Of a stretch of 64,000 bases of DNA, positions 1-11,694 are shown piece by piece. Origin of the DNA: Pomacea canaliculata (taxonomy: Eukaryota > Mollusca > Gastropoda > Architaenioglossa > Ampullariidae); the NCBI RefSeq assembly GCF_003073045.1, contig NC_037596.1:11839950-11903949 (forward strand), in the 5' to 3' direction. The translations under genes and the position numbers were made by a program. Under the pieces are notes generated by a model, which was not told where the DNA came from, did no database searches, and was given only the letters and a program-made list of their open reading frames with translations. The stretch's first letter is position 1; each line of letters opens with the position of its first letter.

Positions 1-503
1 TACATTATGAAATTCCAACACTGCGCCTGGAAATAAAAGATATAAAACCTTTAGTAGGTTTGTTAAAATAAGCTGAATGCGACCTTTATTATTGTTAAGC
101 ATAAATGAAACTGTTGTTATTTATAGGCTAATGATATAATTTAACTCAGTAACAGTTTCAATTATAGTAAGAAAGTATTTTTCGTTCTACGATCGGCACA
201 AGAATCTTTCAGCGAAATCAGATCCTGAGATATCTTTCTGAAGGAATTATTTGTCAAAAACGAAATAGAAGATTAAAATCAGCTTGATTACTGCCTTAAG
301 CTGTAAATTTCAACGACAAAAATTGTAGTATGAGCACTACTGAGCTTTTTTTTAAAAAAATAAACATTCAAAGAAAAATTAAGGAATAGTACCACACGAA
401 GTAAGTATAATCATTTATGCAGTTATTTTATTACAGGCAACTAGTTGTCGGATTTATTTCCTCAGCTTTTTCAAGACATATTGCAGAAAATAAAAGAACT
501 CAC

Positions 504-570
504 AGTTTTCTTGTACACATGTTGACTGGTAGATGAGCAACATAAAGACGATACAACCCAGCGCCGCCAT
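504..570 (-). CDS. gene 0: first coding exon (signal peptide) of a secreted or membrane protein, partial
   Basis: On the minus strand an ATG at 570 opens a 22-codon exon, MAALGCIVFMLLIYQSTCVQ then EN, which is a good signal peptide: short N-region, hydrophobic core, small residues before the likely cleavage site. It ends in phase 1 at a consensus donor (gtgagt, 498-503). The phase-1 donor directly after the signal peptide is the same design as in genes 1, 3, 4 and 7 of this window, so this is probably another member of the receptor cluster. No convincing second exon was seen between 1 and 497, so the gene should continue beyond the left edge. It lies head to head with gene 1. Seen: ORF, splice site, hydrophobicity. 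Inferred: family membership. Confidence 0.6.
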
Positions 571-639
571 CACCTGCTTCTTGTCTAGTTCAAACAGGAA
601 GTTAACTTTCACTTGAATTTTCTACTAGTCTGACATAAA

Positions 640-1988
640 TCCGGGAAACTAATGACAAGGAAACATATTGATCAATCTATAAAAATCTGACACAATGAAC
701 CTGTATATATATATATGACAAAGATTCACTGGATGACTTCCGTGAGCAGCTGCAGAAAAGATCAAATCCAAACAACAGATGGACAAAGTTAAAGCTTAAG
801 ATGTGACCAAGACCTAGAGACACTGGTAATAAAATCTGGAAAATAAAATAAAAATTAAAGAAACCAAAACTAAACTTAAAGGTCCTTAAAACAGTAACCT
901 AGAACAGAGTACCATGAGAGGTCTGGCAACCAACACAGTACAACACCACGGAGGTCTTCTCAGGCCTCCTAGACACTAAAGCAAATGTACACAACAGGAA
1001 AAGATGGAACAAACAACACCTACGGCATCAGAATGGCGACCCTCATCTCACATCTCCCCAATCTCCTTGTCCACCTTATCCCCTATACCCACATTCTCCC
1101 AGCAACCCGCAGTGTGAAATCAACTTCGGATGGAAGCACTTTCCCTTCTAAAGTCAACAATAACAGACCCTAGACAAATGTTCCTGACATTATATATTCA
1201 CAACCACTTTTTCATGGTCTTACAGCTTGAAACTAGTCATATAGACAGATATGTCATCTACAACAGCAAGTCTCTGAACTGGAAGAAAGGAAACATTTAT
1301 CAGCTGGTTTAATTCCATTCTACAAATAATCATATGAAAATACCCCAATAAATCGTGGATGGATTTGCTGACTTGTTTAAATTGGATACAGTGTTACACA
1401 CAATTTGTACAATATAAAAGTTTGAAATATCTTCATTGTAAAGGCTTTTCCAAAGCGACACTCAAAAGGCCTTTTCCTATTCAGGAAAAAGACAAAATAA
1501 GAAGCTAATAATGGAGAATATTTTATGTCAATAACATTCTGAATGAAAGGAGATACAGGGGATAATTTAATAGCGAGACCAATGATGTAAGTGTGAGTAA
1601 CAGAGTGTGCTGCTCTTTGTAGATGAGCGGAGAAGGACCCTCATTATTTACATTTTTCTGTTTCAAACCGCATGTAAACCGTATGTAGTCGCTGTTTACA
1701 AACCATGTTCCATTCCTGGCTTAAGAAATGCAGTCTTAAGATGAAGGAACGATGCTTTTAAATTGAAATATCTACAGCGAGTGACAGTGGTTTACTTCAT
1801 AGCCGTCACCCGTGAATTTTAGTTTAGTCATGGTTTGTCGTAAATGTTGTTGTGCTTGAAAACATGTGACGTGACGGGACGATATTATTAGCTCCAGGTA
1901 GGTAGCAATATTCACACCTGGGCTATCGGCAGCGCTCACGTGACCGGGACATGCTCACACTTCGGGGAGCTATCTTTAAATAGGCTAC
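640..1988. other. head-to-head intergenic region between genes 0 and 1
   Basis: About 1.4 kb without a supported gene. It separates the divergently transcribed genes 0 (minus) and 1 (plus) and so must hold both promoters. Short open frames at 985-1173 and 1130-1312 overlap each other and have no splice or signal-peptide support. No repeat was recognised. Confidence 0.4.
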
Positions 1989-1996
1989 TATATAAG
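1989..1996 (+). promoter_or_regulatory. candidate TATA box of gene 1
   Basis: TATATAAG lies about 320 bp upstream of a consensus donor at 2319 that ends a non-coding first exon. The second exon starts after an acceptor at 2451-2455 and holds the gene 1 start codon. A transcription start near 2020 would fit. This is a position-and-motif inference only. Confidence 0.35.
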
Positions 1997-2516
1997 TCGG
2001 CAACGGTTGTTTACGGTCATCAAAGCTCATCGAATACAGTTTCAGATCACACCATATCACCAGAAAGCATTGATACCAGAACGATTGAAGGAGGAGCGTG
2101 TGTGTCTCTGTACAAATATTGAAGTTCAGTCCTGAGAAGGAAAACGTGAAATCCATCTTGCATGACCTCCTGAAGACAATTGCAAGATATTTTGCAGTGA
2201 AGAAAGCCTTACTTGGACTTATTGTGAATTATAGGAAGAACGATCATAGTCCAAAGTGTATTTTGTCCCCGAATACAAGCGATAATCATAACATGTGAAA
2301 GATACACAACCTGGAAACGTGAGTATTTCATGCAAAGTTACCTCAACATTATTCGATATTTTCGTTAAGGTAATTAGGTTCCTATGATGAAGGACACAAA
2401 CATTTAACAATAGTCTCATTAAACTAAATAATCACATTTTTATCATTTCTTGCAGGTTCTCAAGGTGACAAATAATCTTTTCAACAGCCACAACTCAGTT
2501 TCTGAAGAGGCGATAC

Positions 2517-5407
2517 ATGGCAATACTTTACCTCCTGTCATTTCTTGTATTTCATGCATCATATGTAAACGGTACGACATATCTAAATTGCATCTTTGGT
2601 TCCCTATTAAAAATTCTCATATTATTTAGATATAAGAAGGTGTTGTAACCAAAACAGTCTACGATCTTCTATCGATTGAAGTAATTTAATCATAGTTACA
2701 TGTTATTAAATTATTTGTGTAGGTTTTACTTTGACAACGAACTCATTATTGATACACAAATAGGTAAATCTTCTAAGTAAAATTAAGGTGGTTGATGTCT
2801 GTACATATGATTTTACATCTACTGCTAGGTGGACAAGGCAGCTGTGAAGTAACATGGCTAGAAAACTGTCCTAACAGGATTGTATACACAATCGAAGAAA
2901 AGATTGCCAATGAAGGACTATCTCTGACACTTTCTAGTAGTCTACACGGAAAATCAGGTATTTATATTTAACATTACGATTTTGTATTTTACGCTATTGC
3001 TTAAGGCATATTACAAAACAAATTCAATAAATGTATGCCCTGCAAAATTAATTCTCATGAGTGTATTTACATGGCTTCACATCAGACTTTGGCTTGTTGC
3101 AGAAACTGTTGCTGTGCTTGCTTTTGTGGGATTTTACAAGTGTAATCCAGCATATGGTTACACATGTAAGACTGAAGATAACATCTCTTTCATTATCACC
3201 ACGCCTTGTATACCTGGAATAAAGTTTACCATTTCAGTCGATGGAGGATCATCCACTCCGTGCACAGGTAGAAAAAACTTTACAATCTATATGTGTTTGT
3301 CTTTTTTGTTGTTAACATTACCTAAAAATCTGAGGATAAAATCAATTTCTATATTTTTCCATCTACAAACTAATGTTTGTGACATTTAAGATATTTTGAA
3401 GAAATGAGACCAAGACATGACGAGGGGTGTAGTAATGGATCATTAGGTCATACCCTAGTTTAGCTGCTGGCATGCCCAGAGGTACGAAACAAAGGTTTTG
3501 TTAATTCCTGATATTAATAGTTATATGAGGTTACTATGGTTTGAAGGTCGTCAGAACCTGCTCTTTATGAGGAAGAATTTTAACACCTTGCATGTACACA
3601 GCGTTGAATTTATCCAAAGAAATTACTCATAAACTGTCTAGAATTATGTCACATTTCTTTCTTTTCCCTCAGAAAAAGTAGAATTACCCAACAGACTACT
3701 AACTCCAGTAAAAAATGATACTTCATGTCAAGAGGGTGAGTATGATGAGAATGTCTTAAGAAAAATCACTTTGCTCTTTTTTGTGTTACAAATGAACATA
3801 CAGGTGACAGTAGCATGGTAGATATTCTCTCTAGAACCATCTACTAATAACGAGGGTACCTACATATTCCTACATAGTTGCATGTTTTATCTTTTGCAGG
3901 CAAACCAGAAGGCGATTCTCTCGATACAAACAAACATCGCAATAAAAGAAGTGCTGGTGTTGAGTGTCTTGAAGATTCGCCTTCAGAAGGCAAGTATTTT
4001 GAGCATGATCCAGTTTAATATTCGATGCGGTTTGTTGTTGTTGTTGTTGTTGTTTTGTTTTTAATCAAACTGAAAGTACATTGCAATAGAAAATATAGAA
4101 GTAAAATATATTTATAAACATAATTATTACATCAAAATCGTTGTACAAACAATGATGTCCACATGCACATATACATACACAACAGCACATATTTCATCTT
4201 TGGTTGTTTAGAGTAAGTGGTTCTTGTAAAATGGCTATCTCTCTTTATGGCCATGAAAAGGTGACCGAATAAAAGGTATTGAATATTGTAATTGTTATTG
4301 TTGTGGACGAACTTTTAACAAAGGACCAACATCCCTCTTTAATTGCGTGTTTCAGAGGAAGATGTGATTGGTAAAGCTGTTGGAATTAGCATTGCGGTTG
4401 GCTTACTTGTAGCTGCTGTCATTGTTGCTGTTATTTATTTCTGCAGAAAACGGTGAGTCACACTGACATTTCTCTTTCCAGAGCAGAATTTATTAAATTT
4501 AAGATATTTACTGTGCCTTCAATGTAGCAACCAGAAAATTTAATTAAGTCACATAAACTACATTTAAAAAGCTTATAAAGATACCTTTATAATTTTAATG
4601 AGTGTGTAAATGTTTCTGGTCTGCGCATTCTACTGTCCTAAGACTAAGGATGGGACATAAAATGGCATTTAAATAAAAAGTAAAAAATGTATACATGAAT
4701 AATTACATGTTCACAAATAGTGGCATGCATTTCCATTGCGCCTAGTGGTATTTTCACTTTTGTTTATAACCTGTTTTTTTTTATCTCAGTGTAAAGGAAG
4801 CTAATCCTGAAGCTAGCACTGAGTTACAAGATGAGAAAAACAAATTTTTACCTGGAGACAGTAAGTTTTACACTAATTAATGTACTTCAAATTAATAATA
4901 TTATTGAAAACCTTACCATGGTCATAATAAAAGGCAAATATTAACAAAAGAGAAAGTCGATAAAAGCTCCTCTCCTTGTAAGATGATTTTATCGTCATGA
5001 AATGCAGTTTCCATTGTTTCTACATCCAGTTGTTTCATATTCAACTGAAAATATAACAGCCAACACTAGATGAAAAATTTCAATATAAATGAAAAATAGC
5101 TTCCTCACGTAGCGAGAGTAAATAAACCGATCATCCCTGAATTGTAAAATTGAGTTGAAATCTCTCCAAATGTTGTAGTTTTAACAATGTCGAGAAAAGA
5201 CATATTTCCATCTACTTTGTGTCTAAATTTAAGTTCGTCTGTCTGATTAGTCGATTTTATTTTTTTCTATTCTTTATAGTAGTCCTATCCTTAGTATTTC
5301 ATGATATTAAGTTTTTGCTTTGAGATTTTCTGAACTGCTGTATATTTTTCTTGTCTTTAGAGAGTCAAAAGAATGAAGCAGAAGAGGCAGAGGGTTCAGG
5401 TCCATGA
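2517..5407 (+). CDS. gene 1: compact single-pass receptor-like membrane protein, complete
   Basis: Eight coding exons join in frame to 238 aa: 2517-2571, 2829-2957, 3103-3267, 3673-3735, 3900-3989, 4356-4452, 4790-4860, 5361-5407. All internal exons up to the membrane exon are phase 1. Order: signal peptide MAILYLLSFLVFHASYVNG; two short ectodomain exons with Cys (contains the element YKCNPAYGYTC); two stalk exons, the second with a furin-like RNKR; a membrane segment (about VGISIAVGLLVAAVIVAVIY) followed by CRKR; and an acidic tail of about 38 aa without tyrosine, ending GSGP. The intron after 3989 uses a GC donor (AAG/gcaagt). A non-coding first exon ends at 2318. The ectodomain fold is not recognised; it is paralogous to gene 5 (shared C-P-x2-GYTC). 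Function unknown; a surface receptor is inferred from architecture. Confidence 0.8.
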
Positions 5408-7120
5408 GCTAGAGGATGGCCAGCGTGTCGTGCTACAGTCGGAGACGATCTCGTTCACCACACGTTCAAGTTTTCAGCCCATGAAGATGATCCCATGTCC
5501 ACTACTGAGGTTCTCAAGGCGACCGGCATTGTTTTTACTTGATATTGTAATCTTATACACAACCTGCTTTCGTGCTGTGTGTCGGAACTGAACAACCAGA
5601 GAAAAAGCTGCTTAACACGCGGCTTGGAAGCATCTTAAGACAGAGGCACTCTCTTCATAAGTGTATTTTAGTTCCCCACGATTGTAAGAAATAATCATGC
5701 AAATTTACTATAGTATCGTTGTGAAATTATTTAGAAAAAGTGTATCCATTAGTGAATTCGTCAAATAATCATACATCCACACCCACAGAGCTTTTAAATT
5801 GTATACCACATATCAGTTTGTTATGTCAGGGGTAGCTTTCTTGCTTGAGTCCAATCCGAAAGTATGTATGTGTGTGTAGGGTAGGGGAGACATGGAGTGA
5901 AGCCAAATATCTTACTGATCAATTTTAGATGGTTTAATGCATAGCTAGGAATTTAATATGATTTCAAGTACAGCCACCTTATTTATTTTTACATCTATCT
6001 GTCGATTACTGCCTATAAAACGCAAATATGTTCTGGACTGTTACACTATCTAGTTATTACGGCTTAAGCCTTTAACAAGTGATGATAAACAAGTATTTCA
6101 TTGAAACCGGAGGTGAAAAGAAAGATACACCAAGGTTCCTGATTATACTGATATTGTCCAGAGAAAAAAGGCCTAGGCCAGTAAAGCGAGTTGGTAGTCG
6201 ATTGTGAGATCTTTCGGGTCAAAGTTATTTAAAGCGAGAACAGACATGAAGGACATATTACTGATTTTGCAATGCGTTGGTATTCGTGTGTTTGTGTGTG
6301 TTAGAAAGAGCGCTTTCGAGAAAGAGAAAAATAGAAAGAATAGGAGTTTATGTAATTATCAATGGTTTGGTTAGAGGAAATCAATGAACAAATTGGGATG
6401 ATTATTGTTTTTGTTAAAAGGCCTTCTCAACTTTTACACCACTTGTTCTAATACCCCAATCCTTCGGTCTGTGTTTCACGGGTGGACGGTTTTCTAATCA
6501 GTTGATCTTGCTTCTAAATGTGCACCCTACTACTGTACATGCATGCACTAATTATTTTCTTTGATTTTTAAAAAAAATATATTTCAACGCTGAATTGAAT
6601 TGGAGATTTCTTTGTTTGCTTTGGCATTGTCGGTCCTGGGACTTATTGTTTCCAGTCATGGTCCTTAAGCAACAGATATTTAATGTGAGTGCAAAGTTTG
6701 TTGAACAGACTGGCAAAGTATTCACGGTGTTTTTTTTTCAGCTATATACAGTTCAATCTTAATAAGTTAAATTCAGTTGACCAAAACTCTTTAATTTGTT
6801 GGTTCGAATGGATTGTTCTTTCCATTTCCAAATTACTTCGCTCTGATACCTACTGTGTTGAGGTAGATCGGAGAAGGATTTCTTGTTATTCCTATGTTTG
6901 GTCACGACTGTACCCTTACCAGAGCTGTTTTGAACAAGCTGTGCTAGCCTTTGATCATATCACTATATAATGATACATATCATTTGTGTTTATTGCCAGT
7001 AGTTTTGGTGATAACAGCTTTGAGTTGTATATGATGGATACAAAATCACACGTATCTACACACAACTTGCAACATGTTTACTTTTGAGACCCTGTATAGC
7101 CTATTATATACAGTGTATGC

Positions 7121-7121
<1 letters not shown>

Positions 7122-7155
<34 letters not shown>
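7122..7155. repeat. homopolymer T tract
   Basis: Thirty-four consecutive T. It could be the reverse of a poly(A) tail of an inserted element or a simple tract; no element body was recognised next to it. Confidence 0.9.
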
Positions 7156-7547
7156 CTATTTGGTTTGAATCAATTGTGTGATGAATAAACTAAACAAAGT
7201 GTTTTATGTTTTGAGTTGGACCGAAGACTTTATTTATGAGTGAGAGCTTCCTTCTAATGGTATCATCACCACCCGATCACCATCATTCCCTCGTTATCTC
7301 TTGTTTTCTTGTTCTTTCTCTGTCATCCAGCTCTTTGTGCGTGTATTTATTTTTAGAAAAGTAGAGAGGTTGCACTGTTGTTATCTAAGCTTTAATAACA
7401 AATGTTGCATTAGGACTTGAAACGCACAAAATAATTCAGGGCAGTCCTTCAAAGTTCTTCATGCAGATGATCGTTTCATATATATTTAATAGACATAAAT
7501 TTGAATGAGGCTGGTTTCTGCAAAGTTATAAACTCCATACACAGAAA

Positions 7548-7576
7548 GACAGACAGAGAGAGAGAGAGAGACAGAC

Positions 7577-7630
<54 letters not shown>
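7548..7630. repeat. GACA/GA microsatellite
   Basis: Imperfect runs of GACA and GA, ending in about ten perfect GACA units. Open frames read through it in both directions only because the repeat lacks stops. Confidence 0.95.
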
Positions 7631-7631
<1 letters not shown>

Positions 7632-8681
7632 AAAAGATTGCCAAAACAAGTGTCTAAAGTGTACGCACTTCCATGTCTGCTGCTGATATGCCTATTGCGG
7701 AAATTTCTACAGAAACGCATACACGTGCTCACCCACATCGTCAATGTTCCTTCCAGCAAAACCCAGACTTCCAAACAACCTCCCCAAATGAAGAAAGACT
7801 CAACGACAAAGAGACAGATAAGGATAAAGACAGTTTAATGCGACAATGAAGTTCAGTATTGAATTCACAGTAGCCTGCAAAACACAGTTTTATACTGGTT
7901 CCAGGACTTTACGATTTTGTTCAACGACAAGACCGACGGTAGTTAATGATTCTGCTACTAATTGTGGTGATCATCTTAAACGTCGTGAAGAGATAGAGAA
8001 AAAAAATCATAATATCTGTTTTGATTTCTATATGATTATGAATAAACTAACGACAAAGCTTTTTGCCAGTGTTAGCCTAGTTTCCGACTATTCTTTCACT
8101 ACACACATCTGTAGTCTAATCTTCCATGAGTCATCTGAGTGGAGAAGGCTCAGGCCACGTGGGCTTGCGCCTGCTAGCGGTATATTCTCTTGCAACCAAC
8201 GGTCTAGTCAATCGTTGTACGAGTCATAGAAAAAGATTCAAGTCCAAGGGGTGCCGTCGATTCAAATCACGAGGCTCATTCAACGAACAACCCTAAAAAT
8301 TGCCGTGTCAAAAAAAAAGGAATCTGGGGTGTTTTATTAAATTATATACAGACCCTGACTTGTTTTCTGTCGTTATCTTGAGAGCTTAGCTCAACAATTT
8401 TTTATAAAAATTTCTTTAGATGTTACAGACATGCCAAGCAATCACATTGTGCATTAACGGTGCTTGAAAAAAATAATAATAATAAAGGAGCCACACACAC
8501 ACACACACAAAGAAAGCAAGACATGTTTTATGACAAGGTTTTTAAGGATATAATGCAAACTTTTTTTATGTTGGACTAATTGAAACATCTCCTGGGTTTT
8601 TTTTTTTTTTTTGATATTCCCTTGCTTTGTAATGCGTTTTGCTAAAAACGGTCATGTGACGGACTGTATATCTCTCTAGAG

Positions 8682-8781
8682 NNNNNNNNNNNNNNNNNNN
8701 NNNNNNNNNNNNNNNNNNNNNNNNNNNNNNNNNNNNNNNNNNNNNNNNNNNNNNNNNNNNNNNNNNNNNNNNNNNNNNNNN
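8682..8781. other. assembly gap, 100 N
   Basis: Exactly 100 N, the usual placeholder for a gap of unknown length. Missing sequence here could include exons of gene 2. Confidence 0.99.
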
Positions 8782-9883
8782 TCCCATCTCAAATTCATGC
8801 CTTGTTAGCGTAATAGCTGGAAAAGTAATAAATGCCCTCAAGAGGAGTGAACAAATCTTAATCCATTCACTTTACTGTTCACTGTCCAAGCGACGACGGT
8901 GGTCCCATTCATCCTGTGTGTTAGATATTTGGCTCGACAATGACAGATCTGTCACCTTTCTTTGGTCAGATGTAGGTAGTCCAAACTTGGAAGGTGATCC
9001 TTAGTGTTTACTTTACCATAGTGAAGGGTTCTTTGACCATGTCACGCAATCTGGTTGGGGTCCTTAGCTTCGCCCCTCTACCGCGTTAGGCTGTGTGCTG
9101 TCGCTTCTGTTGTTATGTGTGTTGATGTCTGGGGTTACATGGATTTTAGTAGGCTTCGATCATGTAAACGTTGTCAAGTCACTTTACAAAAAAGTTTGGT
9201 TTTCCAAGCTTCTATGGTTACTGTCGATAGGTCACCATTGTTTTAACCTCTAACCGTTACATCTTCCAAATACTAGTGAATCAGAGGATACTCTCGTAGT
9301 TTAAACTGTTGATCGTCCGCCCATCAACAATGTTGTTAACGATGTAAACATAGCCGGAGAATATCTCCTCGAGAAACATCACTAATGCATTTACATGGAG
9401 CTAGATTGGGTAGGGTGCGCAGAGGAGTTAATCGTGCTTCACGCTAGATTGTTTTCTGAGATGACCTTAATACGTGACATTGACTTAGGGATGGCAGTAC
9501 AGGTGAAGAAACGTAGCATAGCAAGACAGTCGCTGTGTCTAATCTTGTCTTATCGAGTTTGATTCAATATGACATAGAATGCTTTTTCTCCAGATGTCGA
9601 GTTCCTATTGGGTCGAAGGCTGCTAGCGTTTCAGCGGTTGCGAGGTCGGCGGAAGAATGTTAACTGGAGTTCTACGCATAGTGTACAAACAGATAAACGA
9701 AGAACCAGACTGTCAGAAAAATTTCAACAAGTCGACTAGTGTAGAGTATGAAAATATGTTTTGAAAAAAGAAACTATTTCGTTACCGCAGGCAAAAGCCG
9801 TGTCAAGATTAAAACAAATTCAAAAGACGTATCTGACACTATAAAAACTCCATGCTATGTTTTTGTTTAACTTTTGTTTGTAG

Positions 9884-10135
9884 GTAAGCCTAGGTTTCTC
9901 AACTCAGTCTCGCAAGTGTCCAGCGGCCTCGGAAATATGGACGATGGAGTTTTAGACATATAAGCCAGCACCATGGTTGTAGAATAAATGTGAATACTAG
10001 TGTCTTTGTCATCTGGAGAAAACTGGAAAAAGAAGTGAACTGTGTCACCTGGCTAACTGGAGATCCACCTAGCCTGAAATTTTGACGGTTGTAAATTTTA
10101 ACGACAGCATCACAGGGGAAAATTGGTCGTTAAAT
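9884..10135 (+). pseudogene. dead copy of the third Ig-like exon (gene 2 remnant)
   Basis: After an acceptor (tttgtttgtag) the sequence opens GKPRF, matching the RPQF start of the third Ig exon of gene 7 (57033-57320). Further down, GAAGTGAACTG, then CTGGAGATCCACCT, then AACGACAGC and GAAAATTGG line up in order with the gene 7 exon (VNC, TGDPP, EKDS, GNW). The reading frame is lost, with in-frame stops after about 26 codons and apparent small indels. It is therefore a decayed exon lying upstream of tail exons that are still intact. Confidence 0.7.
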
Positions 10136-11694
10136 AAATGTATATTGAAGGAGGACTTGTCAGATACATTTTTTTCCACGTTCGCCTCAGGTGATGGTTG
10201 TCGTTTAGTAGGTGTATGATGTGGTGTTAGTGCATGTTTCTGGGTGTTAGGGGAGCGTGTAATTGCATGCCCCACTACATATTTACAACTCTACTTTAAC
10301 GGAGAGATAAAAGTGTATCGGACAAATTACGGAAGACGCTCCGTCATATTAGGTTACGTTCTCGTGAAAAGAATAAATAAGTCTATATAACAGCCGATTT
10401 GTAGAAACGAAGCTTATTATGAGGATTTACAGTGGGTTTTTAGTGGCATGAGATTTGACTCCATGTGGTTGTCTTCGATCAGGTCCGTTTTAAACAGATC
10501 ACAATCTTTTTTTTCGTAATTTTGGCAAAACAATCATGAAAACGTGGCGGTAGTAAAATTTGGTTGATACTATTCTCATTCTTCTAATATCGTTGGTTTA
10601 AAAAATAATGTTTTAGATATTTCAACATCGAAGCTGCTTCATCATAAATCTTATAGGCGTCTATGACCTAATATTTGTTCAGTCATTACATCGAGGGACT
10701 ATAAAGTGCACTGTTACCAAATTTGATGTGTCAGCTTTGCATCACTGGGGGAGCTGGGTGTGTAGCTAAGCCATCACTAAGGGTTACTAACGATGTCTAC
10801 GTCTTTATTCTGCTAACGCACGGTAAGTCATTGCGAAATTGCTAACATATTTATCTCCTAATTTAAGGCGTTTGCACATCTCACGGTGTGATAAAGAGTG
10901 CTAGTTAGGCGCCACTAGTGGCATACTGTGTATCGATTGAATTTTTTTTGCAAAACGAAAAAACTATGTAGTACTAGATTTTTAGGCATACTTTTACATT
11001 CTCGGTATCTTTATATGTAGAAAAAATTGCCGTGGTGTACATGTTAACTTGGGATTCTAACAGAAAGGTTGCTATAAGACAAACGGTTACAACTAATAAA
11101 AACCTTTCGGAAAGATAGTAAAGAGCTCTGATTGAAAGGCAGTTACAGAATCAATTCATACGGGTTGTCCAGCTCTCTTCAGAAGAAACCCTTTGGTCCT
11201 GAATTGTTTGTGGGTATTTTTTTGTCGGGTGAATATGTTCATTTGTCTTCACTGGTGCACTTGAGCGCTCAACATGTGTTTCTTGGCTTGTTCTTTGTGG
11301 CGTGTTGTTCTACTTTAGTTTCCGATCACGCACGCACCAGAGGAAAACAGACTGAAAGTAAGTTATTTAATAATAGTTATCAATTTCTTATTAATTATTA
11401 TTTTGCCGTGGTTATTTCAACAAAATTGTTGACATTAAATTGCATAGCTCCATTATATGTTCTTTATTTGTTATTTACAGCTGAAATCAAATCGTTTTGT
11501 CACACTCGATAAAAAGGAGTGCATGTGTGGGTAAATAGCTTGGCAGTGTTCAAGTTAATATGTCACATGACTTTATTAAGCTTAAACCGACAGAACTTGT
11601 GAAATATACGCAAAGCAATGTGTCTATTGTCTTTTTTAAACTAAAATGTTTATCGTTTATTTTTAAACAAATTTTTCTGTTTCTTTTGTACTAG

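Larger units (their letters stand above)
5408..9883. other. intergenic stretch and 3' flank of gene 1
   Basis: No supported gene in about 4.5 kb. It holds the presumed 3' UTR of gene 1, a T tract, a GACA/GA microsatellite and an assembly gap. The open frame at 7846-8229 (127 codons) has no domain, signal peptide or splice context and is treated as chance. The signal-peptide and first two Ig exons expected upstream of the dead Ig exon at 9884 were not found; some could lie in the gap. Confidence 0.4.

Noticed and set aside
7548-7630. Possible CRISPR-like or regulatory repeat
   Set aside because: Simple GACA/GA microsatellite without spacers.
7846-8229. 127-codon plus ORF
   Set aside because: No domain, signal peptide or splice context; similar lengths arise by chance in this window.
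11132-11512. 126-codon plus ORF with a hydrophobic stretch as a stand-alone gene
   Set aside because: No ATG start; only its end (to 11357) is plausible, as a membrane exon of gene 2, and that remains uncertain.
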